From: Xanthomonas translucens pv. translucens DSM 18974
GTDB taxonomy: Bacteria > Pseudomonadota > Gammaproteobacteria > Xanthomonadales > Xanthomonadaceae
Length of the DNA stretch: 12,390 nucleotides
NCBI RefSeq assembly: GCF_000331775.1
Contig: NZ_CAPJ01000342.1
Location: 1-12,390, forward strand
Direction of reading: 5' to 3'
The notes under the pieces are model-generated. The model saw only the letters and a program-made list of their open reading frames with translations, had not been told where the DNA came from and made no database searches. Positions 7,012 to 12,390 of this stretch are shown one piece after another; positions within the stretch are counted from its first letter, which is position 1, and every line of letters begins with the position of its first letter. Position numbers and translations under genes: made by a program.

Positions 7012-7045
7012 GCTGCAGCGCACGGCCTGCGCCGCGCACTGCAGC
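7012..7045. repeat. Long imperfect hairpin between oprP and pstS2
   Basis: Arms 7012-7025 and 7032-7045 pair over 14 positions with two mismatches and a 6-base loop. It starts 12 bases past the oprP stop. It lacks a T-run, so oprP may read through into pstS2, or termination may be partial or Rho-dependent. Confidence 0.45.
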
Positions 7046-7057
7046 GGGCCGCGGCGA

Positions 7058-8308
7058 TCACCAGTAGAACTGCGCGCGCGCTTCGAGGATGTTCGGCTTG
7101 TCGCTGACGTTGCCGCGGGTGGTGCTGCTGTACTTGCTGCTGTCCACCATCACGTAGTTCAGCGCCAGCTTGAAGTTGGAACGCCAGTACCAGTTGGCGC
7201 CGACCGTCCAGGTGCTCATCTTGCCGCCGAGCACGCCGTCGACCAGCGGTGCGCCGACCGGACGCGCGACCAGGTCGCCGTCGTTCAGATCGATGCTGTC
7301 GTAGCGCAGGCCCAGCTGCCACATGCCGCTGGCCGGCTCGTTCGGCAGCGGGGTGGTCGGCACCCCGGCCTTGTAGCCCCAGGTCTCGCCGGTGATGTTC
7401 CACACGCCGCTGAGATACCAGCCGTCGCTGCTGTAGTTGTCGCTGGCGCCGTAGCGCTCGACCTTGGCGTTGTAGTACTCGGCCTGCGTCTTGAACGGGC
7501 CGGTGACCCACATCGCTTCGCCGCCGATCACGCCGATGCGGTCGGTGTTGGTCAGGTTGCCGCTGTCGACCAGGCGCACCGAGGCCAGGTCCGCGTCCGG
7601 ACGTGCGCGCAGGCGCAGCGTGTCGGCGTCGGTGTCGTAGTTCACGTAGCTCAGGCCGAAGTGCAGGATGTTGCCCGCCTCGTTGATCGGCGCGAAAGTG
7701 CCGCGCGCGCCGTAGCCGCTGCCGTGCGCCAGGTTGCGGGTCAGCTCGCGGCCGAACACGCTGCCGACCACGCTCCAGTTGCTGTCGCCGTAGCCGACCG
7801 CGCCGCCGAGGCGACGCGACACCGCGTAGGTGTTGGTGACCGAGGCCTTGGAGATGAAGTCGTTGTTCTTGGTGCTGGACAGTTCTTCCAGGCTGTTGGG
7901 CTGCTTGTACTGGCCGAGCTGCAGGAAGTTGTTGGCGTTGCCGCCGAACTTGTACTTGATGTTGTTGTCCAGGAACTTGCCGGTGCTGCGCACGGTGGTG
8001 CCGTTGTTGGCCGACTCGCGCAGGACGCTGGCGTCGTAGCCGACCACCCACTCGTAGTTGCCCGGGCCCTTGCCCTTGGCGACCAGCTCGGCGCGGCGGA
8101 TGCCGAACTCGGCGTTCTTGCCGTTGTTGCCGGTGGTGCCGTTGAGGTCCTGGACGTCGTTGTCGTACCAGTTGCCGTCGGCCTGGACCAGGCCTTCGAA
8201 GGAGACTTCCGAACCGCCGATCACGTCGATGGCGATTTCGGCGTGCGCGGCAGGCGCGAACACGGCGGTGAGCACGGCTGCCGAGAGGAGGGTGCGAGAC
8301 AGTTTCAT
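7058..8308 (-). CDS. oprP: Phosphate-selective outer-membrane porin of the OprP/OprO family
   Basis: 416 aa. The signal peptide MKLSRTLLSAAVLTAVFAPAAHA is cleaved before Glu24. The mature protein has the OprP/OprO start IDVIGGSEVSFEGLVQADGNWYDND, then the family pattern RRAELVAKGKGPGNYEWVVGYD (72-93), YKFGGNANNFLQLGQYKQP (119-137) and alternating beta strands. It ends in an aromatic C-terminal strand (RAQFYW), as expected for BAM-inserted barrels. It would form a trimeric channel that lets phosphate cross the outer membrane during starvation. Its place beside pstS2 and a Pho-box-like promoter support this. Pyrophosphate or polyphosphate preference (OprO-like) cannot be told from the sequence by eye. 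The ATG at 8308 has only a weak AGG upstream. Confidence 0.92.
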   Translation of the reverse strand: MKLSRTLLSAAVLTAVFAPAAHAEIAIDVIGGSEVSFEGLVQADGNWYDNDVQDLNGTTGNNGKNAEFGIRRAELVAKGKGPGNYEWVVGYDASVLRESANNGTTVRSTGKFLDNNIKYKFGGNANNFLQLGQYKQPNSLEELSSTKNNDFISKASVTNTYAVSRRLGGAVGYGDSNWSVVGSVFGRELTRNLAHGSGYGARGTFAPINEAGNILHFGLSYVNYDTDADTLRLRARPDADLASVRLVDSGNLTNTDRIGVIGGEAMWVTGPFKTQAEYYNAKVERYGASDNYSSDGWYLSGVWNITGETWGYKAGVPTTPLPNEPASGMWQLGLRYDSIDLNDGDLVARPVGAPLVDGVLGGKMSTWTVGANWYWRSNFKLALNYVMVDSSKYSSTTRGNVSDKPNILEARAQFYW

Positions 8309-8354
8309 GGGGTGCCTGGGCGGTTGGAAGATGCGCGCAGGCTAATATGTAAAG

Positions 8355-8372
8355 ATTGCGTAAATATGACAC
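8355..8372 (-). promoter_or_regulatory. Putative Pho box upstream of oprP
   Basis: On the minus strand, GTGTCAT-ATTT-ACGCAAT (8372-8355) has a strong first half (6/7 to CTGTCAT) and a weak second half (3/7). An AT-rich stretch, CTTTACATATTAG, follows and can supply a -10. This AT-rich patch stands out in an otherwise GC-rich spacer and begins 46 bases upstream of the oprP start. Weaker than the two pstS boxes. Confidence 0.5.
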
Positions 8373-8373
8373 T

Positions 8374-8389
8374 CGGCAGACATCTGCCG
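8374..8389. promoter_or_regulatory. 16-bp palindrome abutting the oprP Pho box
   Basis: cggcagacatctgccg has 7-bp perfect arms and a 2-base centre. It ends one base from the Pho-box-like sequence on its upstream side. It could be an operator for a second regulator of oprP or of the divergent gene at 8599. It is also short enough to be chance. The remaining divergent spacer (8390-8598) shows nothing I can name. Confidence 0.35.
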
Positions 8390-8598
8390 CGCACGCCAAT
8401 GCACGCCATCGCGTCGTCTGCGCTATTGGACGCGCCGCATGTTGCGATCCGATGGCGCGCAGATGAAACGCCGCATGGCGGTTGTCGCCGACGACGGGCA
8501 TCACAAAGCGGGACATCGTCTCGCGATCGCACCACCGATCGGTCTTTTTGTGCGCCGCACCACTTGTCGATGCCGAAAACGATGGGTAGCGTGGGGCC

Positions 8599-8931
8599 AT
8601 GAATTCGCATGCCCGCAATCGGATGCCGATGCTGGCCGCCCTGCTGCTGACCGCGCTGCTGGCGCTGATCGCGGTGTCGCGCCCGGCAGCGACGACGCTG
8701 GCGCCTGCGCTGACCGACAGCGGCCTGCTGGCAGCGCCGGAATTGCCGGCAGCCGACGCGCAGGCCGAATTGCGCAACATCGCCGATCCGCTCGACGACT
8801 ACGACAGCTCAGTCGTGCCGCCGGCGCCCTGGCGGCAGGCGCGCTTGACCACGTCCGGTTGGCCCGAGCCAGCCGCCTGGCGCGGTGCGGTCACCCATCC
8901 GCAGCCACGGTTGCGACCTCCCAGCGCCTGA
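8599..8931 (+). CDS. Small membrane-anchored or exported protein, unrecognised
   Basis: 110 aa, not recognised. A short basic N-terminus (RNR) is followed by one hydrophobic segment MLAALLLTALLALIAV (11-26), which can act as an uncleaved anchor or signal. The rest (27-110) is Ala/Pro-rich with an acidic patch DPLDDYDSS (63-71), several Trp and a Pro-rich basic C-terminus. No catalytic motif is seen. Third codon positions are strongly GC, like the neighbouring genes, which supports real coding. The Shine-Dalgarno is poor, and an internal ATG at residue 9 or 11 could be the start. It is divergent from oprP and upstream of the carbonic anhydrase, with a 203-base spacer that shows no clear motif. 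No function assigned. Confidence 0.55.
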   Translation: MNSHARNRMPMLAALLLTALLALIAVSRPAATTLAPALTDSGLLAAPELPAADAQAELRNIADPLDDYDSSVVPPAPWRQARLTTSGWPEPAAWRGAVTHPQPRLRPPSA

Positions 8932-9134
8932 GCCGCTGGATCCGGACTCGCCTGGCCCACGGCCGCGGCGAGCTCGATCATCTCGATCACCGTTCCGGCA
9001 GCGTCCGCACCCAGCGCTCGATGCGATGACGCGCTGGCGACGGCGCGGTCGCCGCCTTGCATCCCCGTTCCCCCGTTCTGCGGCATCCGCCGCGGCGACG
9101 TCGTTCCCTTGCCCCTTTGTTCCGAGGTATTCCC

Positions 9135-9824
9135 ATGGACAGTCTTCTCGATGGTTTCCGCCACTTCCGCAAAGAGGTCTACCCGCGCCAGCGCGGCCTG
9201 TTCCGGCAACTGGCCGGCGGCCAGACCCCGCATACGCTGTTCATCACCTGCGCCGATTCGCGGGTGATGCCGGAACTGATGTTCGCCGCGCAGCCCGGTG
9301 AACTGTTCGTCTACCGCAACATCGGCAACGTGGTGCCGCCGTACTCGCAGCACGTCAGCGGCGTGGTCGCTGCTATCGAGTACGCGGTGGCGGTGCTGCA
9401 GGTGAAGCACATCGTGGTCTGCGGCCACACCGACTGCGGCGCGATGAAGGCGGTGCTCAATCCCGACTCGCTGCGCGAGGTGCCGAACGTGGCCGCGTGG
9501 CTCAAGCACACCGACAGCGCGCGCCAGGTCGCCGCGCAGCACGATCATGCCGGGCATCCCGAGGACGCGCTGCACTGCCTGACCGAGGAGAACGTGGTGG
9601 CGCAGCTGGACCACCTGCGCACCCAGCCGGTGGTGGCGGCGCGGCTGGCCCGCGGCGCGCTGCGCATCCATGGCTGGATCTACGACATCGCCCACGGCGA
9701 GATCCGCGCCTTCGACACCGAGCAGGGGCGTTTCCTGCCGCTGCTGCCGGAAGAGGGCAAGCGCGCGCCCGAAGCCACCCCGCGGCCGCGCCTGGTGCCG
9801 GTCCTGCGCAATGTCGCGGTCTGA
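9135..9824 (+). CDS. cynT: Beta-class carbonic anhydrase, CynT-like
   Basis: 229 aa. The enzyme interconverts CO2 and bicarbonate in the cytoplasm. Zinc ligands are Cys39 in TCADSRV, His98 and Cys101 in CGHTDCGAM. The Asp41-Arg43 dyad is present. The stretch PGELFVYRNIGNVVPPY (54-70), the late HGWIYDI motif and the overall length match the CynT/plant-like clade more than E. coli Can. The ATG at 9135 (MDSLLDGF) is chosen because GAGG (9124-9127) precedes it at 7 bases and it gives family length; the frame is open upstream without family similarity. The stop is 11 bases before the SulP start, so the two are almost surely co-transcribed. No cyanase is seen nearby, so a role in bicarbonate supply is more likely than cyanate detoxification. 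Confidence 0.95.
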   Translation: MDSLLDGFRHFRKEVYPRQRGLFRQLAGGQTPHTLFITCADSRVMPELMFAAQPGELFVYRNIGNVVPPYSQHVSGVVAAIEYAVAVLQVKHIVVCGHTDCGAMKAVLNPDSLREVPNVAAWLKHTDSARQVAAQHDHAGHPEDALHCLTEENVVAQLDHLRTQPVVAARLARGALRIHGWIYDIAHGEIRAFDTEQGRFLPLLPEEGKRAPEATPRPRLVPVLRNVAV

Positions 9825-9835
9825 AGGAGTCGACC

Positions 9836-11407
9836 ATGCGAACCATGACAGAACCCTCACGCGCCGGTGCGTCGGCGCTCGCCGGCTATCTGCGCAACGG
9901 CGTGTTCGGCCGCGACCTGCTGGCCTCGGTGGTGGTGTTCCTGGTCGCGCTGCCGCTGTGCATGGGCATCGCCATCGCTTCGGGCATGCCGCCGGCCGCC
10001 GGCATGATCACCGGCATCGTCGGCGGCCTGGTGGTCGGCCTGATCGCCGGCTCGCCGCTGCAGGTCAGCGGCCCGGCCGCCGGCCTGGCCGTGCTGGTGT
10101 TCGAACTCGTGCGCCAACATGGCGTGGCCGCGTTGGGGCCGGTGATCCTGCTGGCTGGCGCGATCCAACTGGTCGCCGGGCTATGCCGGGCCGGGGTGTG
10201 GTTCCGCATGACCTCGCCGGCGGTGGTCGCCGGCATGCTGTCGGGCATCGGCATCCTGATCGTCGCCTCGCAATCGCACGTGCTGATGGATGTGGCACCG
10301 AAGGCGCGCGGGCTGGAGAATTTCGCCGCCTTGCCGGCGGTGCTGTGGCGGGCGCTGGATGCGGGCGTGGGCCGCGCCGCGCTGTTGGTCGGCCTGGGCA
10401 CCATCGCGATCATGCTGGCCTGGGAGCGGCAGCACCCGCAGCGGCTGCGCTTCGTGCCCGGCGCGTTGCTGGCGGTGGTGGCGATGACCGCGCTGGTGCA
10501 GCTGCAGGGCATGGACGTACGCAAGGTCGACGTGCCGGCCAACCTGTTCTCGGCGATCCAGACCCCGACCCTGGCCGAGATGCTGGGTGTGTTCGACGCA
10601 ACGCTGCTGTTGTCCGCCTTCACCTTCGCCTTCATCGCCAGCGCGGAGACCTTGCTGTCGGCCGCCGCGGTGGACCGCATGCACGACGGCCCGCGCACCG
10701 ACTACGACCGCGAACTGGCCGCGCAGGGTGTGGGCAACATGCTGTGCGGGTTTCTCGGCGCGTTGCCGATGACCGGGGTGATCGTGCGCAGCGCGGCCAA
10801 CGTGCAGGCCGGCGCCGCCACGCGCATGTCCACCATCCTGCACGCCGGCTGGCTGCTGGTGTTCGCGCTGCTGCTGCCGTGGCTGCTGCGGATGACCCCG
10901 GTGGCGTGCCTGGCCGGCATCCTGGTCTATACCGGGCTGAAGATGGTCAAGCTCGGGCAGATGCGCGATCTGGCCGTCTACGGCCGCGGCACCGCCGCGA
11001 TCTACCTGGCGACCACCTTCGCCATCGTCGCCACCGACCTGCTCACCGGCGTGCTGATCGGTTTCGCGTTGTCGCTGCTGCGGCTGGCGCTGCAGCAGTC
11101 GCGGCTGAAGGTCGGCGTGCATGCGCACGAGGACGGCGCCGGCAGTGCGGCGGCGGGCACCGGCAAGCTGCGCCTGTCGCTGGAGGGCTCGGCCACCTTC
11201 CTGCGCGTGCCGACCATGGCGCGGACCCTGGAGCGGCTGCCGCCCAACACCGAACTGCACCTGGACGTGGCGCGGCTGCACCACGTCGACCATGCCTGCC
11301 TGGAACTGCTGCGCGACTGGAGCCGTAACGCCGCCGCTCGCGGCTGCGCGCTGGTGGTGGACTGGAAGGAACTGGACCGGCGCGTGGAGGGGCGGCGCGC
11401 GGCGTAG
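9836..11407 (+). CDS. SulP (SLC26) family anion transporter with STAS domain, probable bicarbonate transporter
   Basis: 523 aa. Many hydrophobic segments span about 24-418 (Sulfate_transp core). Conserved SulP features are GMPPAAGMITGIVGGLV (50-66), QVSGPAAGLAVLV (76-88), SAETLLSAAAVDRMH (269-283) and NMLCGFLGALPMTGVIVRSA (301-320). A cytoplasmic STAS domain covers about 444-515, with HVDHACLELL (483-492) at the usual conserved loop. ATG 9836 has an excellent AAGGAG (9824-9829) that overlaps the stop codon of the carbonic anhydrase; a second ATG three codons later is possible. SulP proteins carry sulfate, bicarbonate or other anions. The tight pairing with a carbonic anhydrase, which in some bacteria is a direct fusion, favours bicarbonate, but the substrate is inferred. 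Not part of the phosphate regulon by any visible signal. Confidence 0.9.
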   Translation: MRTMTEPSRAGASALAGYLRNGVFGRDLLASVVVFLVALPLCMGIAIASGMPPAAGMITGIVGGLVVGLIAGSPLQVSGPAAGLAVLVFELVRQHGVAALGPVILLAGAIQLVAGLCRAGVWFRMTSPAVVAGMLSGIGILIVASQSHVLMDVAPKARGLENFAALPAVLWRALDAGVGRAALLVGLGTIAIMLAWERQHPQRLRFVPGALLAVVAMTALVQLQGMDVRKVDVPANLFSAIQTPTLAEMLGVFDATLLLSAFTFAFIASAETLLSAAAVDRMHDGPRTDYDRELAAQGVGNMLCGFLGALPMTGVIVRSAANVQAGAATRMSTILHAGWLLVFALLLPWLLRMTPVACLAGILVYTGLKMVKLGQMRDLAVYGRGTAAIYLATTFAIVATDLLTGVLIGFALSLLRLALQQSRLKVGVHAHEDGAGSAAAGTGKLRLSLEGSATFLRVPTMARTLERLPPNTELHLDVARLHHVDHACLELLRDWSRNAAARGCALVVDWKELDRRVEGRRAA

Positions 11408-11453
11408 CGTGCCGCGTTGTTCTGATGCGCATCCCCGGCAATCGTGCAGGCAT

Positions 11454-11585
11454 GGCTTCGGTCGCGACGAGCGCAGCGGCAGGCCTTCCGGCTTCGGAGT
11501 TTGTCGCGGCTGAAGCCGCTCCTACAGTGCACCCTGCCGGCTATTTGCAGGCTGTTGTAGGAGCGGCTTCAGCCGCGACGAGCGC
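11454..11585. repeat. REP-like element with perfect 24-bp inverted arms
   Basis: Arm 11503-11526 (gtcgcggctgaagccgctcc plus taca) is the exact reverse complement of arm 11556-11579, with a 29-base spacer. A degenerate third copy, in the same direction as the second arm, lies at 11454-11474: it matches 11565-11585 at 19 of 21 positions. The tgtaggagcggcttcagccg sequence is a common intergenic repeat in Xanthomonas and relatives. It separates the convergent SulP gene and nth, and as RNA would form a long hairpin that could end or protect either transcript. There is no T-run. Confidence 0.85.
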
Positions 11586-11604
11586 GGTAGCGAATGTTCC
11601 GAAC

Positions 11605-11640
11605 CTGCATGCAGTCGGGACTGAAGTCCCTCCAGTGCAG
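11605..11640. repeat. Second intergenic hairpin (gggac-tgaa-gtccc type)
   Basis: gggac (11617-11621) and gtccc (11626-11630) flank a TGAA loop, and outer ctgca (11605-11609) can pair with tgcag (11636-11640). It resembles another dispersed xanthomonad repeat (gggactgaagtccctcc). It lies 36 bases past the nth stop and may serve as its 3' hairpin. The rest of the 269-base spacer holds no gene. Confidence 0.55.
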
Positions 11641-11676
11641 CTGAGCGCCGCTACGACGGCTGTCGTTCGAACGGCC

Positions 11677-12351
11677 TCACTCCGGCGTCTTGTCCTTGAA
11701 CCGGCACAGGTCGCGGATCACGCAGCGCGGGCATTCCGGCTTGCGCGCCTTGCACACGTAGCGGCCGTGCAGGATCAGCCAATGATGCGCATCGTGCATG
11801 AACTGCGCCGGCACCCGCTTGAGCAGGCCGTCCTCGACCGTGCGTACGTCCTTGCCCGGGGCCAGGCCGGTGCGGTTGGCGACGCGGAAGATATGCGTGT
11901 CTACGGCGATGGTCGGCTCGCCGAAGGCGGTGTTGAGCACCACGTTGGCGGTCTTGCGGCCGACCCCGGGCAAGGCTTCCAGCGCGGCGCGCTCGCGCGG
12001 CACGTCGCCGGCATACTGTTCGACCAGGATGCGGCAGGTGGCGATCACGTTCTTGGCCTTCGCGTTGAACAGGCCGATGGTGGAGATGTAGCGCTTCAGG
12101 CCGTCCTCGCCCAGTGCCAGGATCGCCGTCGGCGTGTTCGCCACCGGATACAGACGACGCGTGGCCTTGTTGACCCCGACGTCGGTGGCCTGCGCCGACA
12201 GGATCACCGCGATCAGCAGCTCGAACGGGGTGCTGTAGTCCAGCTCGGTGGTCGGCGTTGGATTGAGTTCGGACAGGCGCGAGAACAGTTCGTGGATCTC
12301 GGCCTTGCGCAACGTGGGGCCACGCCGCGGCACGGCGACCGCTGCGCTCAT
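11677..12351 (-). CDS. nth: Endonuclease III, DNA glycosylase/AP lyase
   Basis: 224 aa. The enzyme removes oxidised pyrimidines and cleaves at the abasic site in base excision repair. The helix-hairpin-helix LPGVGRKTANVVL carries catalytic Lys133, and Asp151 in VDTHIFRV completes the site. These equal E. coli Lys120 and Asp138 with a constant offset of 13. A [4Fe-4S] cluster motif C-x6-C-x2-C-x5-C is complete (Cys200, 207, 210, 216), again offset by 13. The extra 13 or so residues are an N-terminal extension (MSAAVAVPRRGPT); an internal start is possible. ATG at 12351 overlaps the stop of the upstream gene (ATGA), which implies translational coupling and supports this start. An electron-transport gene next to nth is common in gammaproteobacteria. 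Confidence 0.97.
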   Translation of the reverse strand: MSAAVAVPRRGPTLRKAEIHELFSRLSELNPTPTTELDYSTPFELLIAVILSAQATDVGVNKATRRLYPVANTPTAILALGEDGLKRYISTIGLFNAKAKNVIATCRILVEQYAGDVPRERAALEALPGVGRKTANVVLNTAFGEPTIAVDTHIFRVANRTGLAPGKDVRTVEDGLLKRVPAQFMHDAHHWLILHGRYVCKARKPECPRCVIRDLCRFKDKTPE

Positions 12352-12390
12352 TGCGGACCCCGCGCGGCGGCCTTGGCCTTGGCCCGGGCC
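12348..12390 (-). CDS. C-terminal tail of an upstream gene, possibly rnfB/rsxB (partial)
   Basis: Only the last 13 codons and a TGA (12350-12348) are inside the window, reading ARAKAKAAARGPQ. The stop overlaps the nth ATG by four bases (ATGA). An Ala/Lys-rich tail just before nth is what I would expect of the RnfB-like ferredoxin protein of Xanthomonadaceae, whose genes commonly sit before nth. The visible residues contain no iron-sulfur motif, so the identity is inferred from context only. Confidence 0.55.
   Translation of the reverse strand, partial: ARAKAKAAARGPQ

Noticed and set aside
6892..7023. Upstream ATG starts for pstS2, giving up to 383 aa
   Set aside because: They would place coding sequence over the tandem Pho boxes and bury the signal peptide. 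The GTG at 6891 has a good Shine-Dalgarno and a normal signal peptide.
8305..8610. 101-aa minus-strand open frame upstream of oprP
   Set aside because: It covers the AT-rich oprP promoter and Pho-like box, shows no domain and has mixed composition. A regulatory spacer explains the region better.
6888..8780. 630-aa minus-strand open frame across oprP
   Set aside because: It is out of frame with oprP, very rich in Arg/Gln/Ala, and has no domain. It is a high-GC shadow.
9497..9835. N-terminal extension of the SulP frame into the carbonic anhydrase gene
   Set aside because: Out-of-frame overlap with a clear enzyme gene. The ATG at 9836 has an excellent AAGGAG.
8799..9860. 353-aa minus-strand open frame opposite the carbonic anhydrase
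   Set aside because: Antisense shadow of a gene with intact zinc ligands and a good ribosome binding site. No recognisable domain.
11503..11640. Possible CRISPR array in the SulP-nth spacer
   Set aside because: The units are inverted and degenerate rather than regularly spaced direct repeats, and no cas gene is present.

Overview
The window is high-GC DNA from the chromosome of a gammaproteobacterium, most likely Xanthomonadaceae (Xanthomonas or a close relative). I infer this from the gene order oprP, two pstS genes, pstC, pstA, pstB, phoU, from the coupling of nth to a gene with an Ala/Lys-rich tail (RnfB-like in this family), and from dispersed repeats typical of the group. No phage, transposase, CRISPR, tRNA or rRNA was seen.

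Layout. (1) Positions 1-367, minus strand: a precursor-like peptide gene running off the left edge. It has a signal peptide and two tandem EGKCG motifs, as in HvfA-type copper-associated RiPP precursors. (2) Positions 581-8308, minus strand: a phosphate-scavenging cluster. In transcription order it is oprP (outer-membrane phosphate porin), pstS2 (soluble periplasmic binding protein), pstS1 (lipoprotein paralogue), pstC, pstA, pstB and phoU. (3) Positions 8599-8931, plus strand: a small unrecognised membrane-anchored or exported protein. (4) Positions 9135-11407, plus strand: a beta-carbonic anhydrase followed 11 bp later by a SulP anion transporter with a STAS domain, a likely CO2/bicarbonate pair. 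(5) Positions 11408-11676: dispersed inverted repeats. (6) Positions 11677-12390, minus strand: nth (endonuclease III), overlapping by four bases the 3' end of a gene that enters from the right.

How the phosphate genes work together. OprP would admit phosphate through the outer membrane. The two PstS proteins capture it, PstCA carries it across the inner membrane, PstB supplies ATP hydrolysis, and PhoU passes transport status to the PhoR/PhoB system, whose genes are not in this window. Pho-box-like sequences (7-bp half-sites at 11-bp pitch) lie before oprP, pstS2 and pstS1. A strong intrinsic terminator separates pstS2 from pstS1, and another follows phoU. I therefore infer at least two or three PhoB-controlled transcription units rather than one long operon.

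The most interesting item is the truncated EGKCG peptide at the left edge. Its maturation genes, if present, lie outside the window. The rest is well-understood biology with some notable regulatory and duplication detail.
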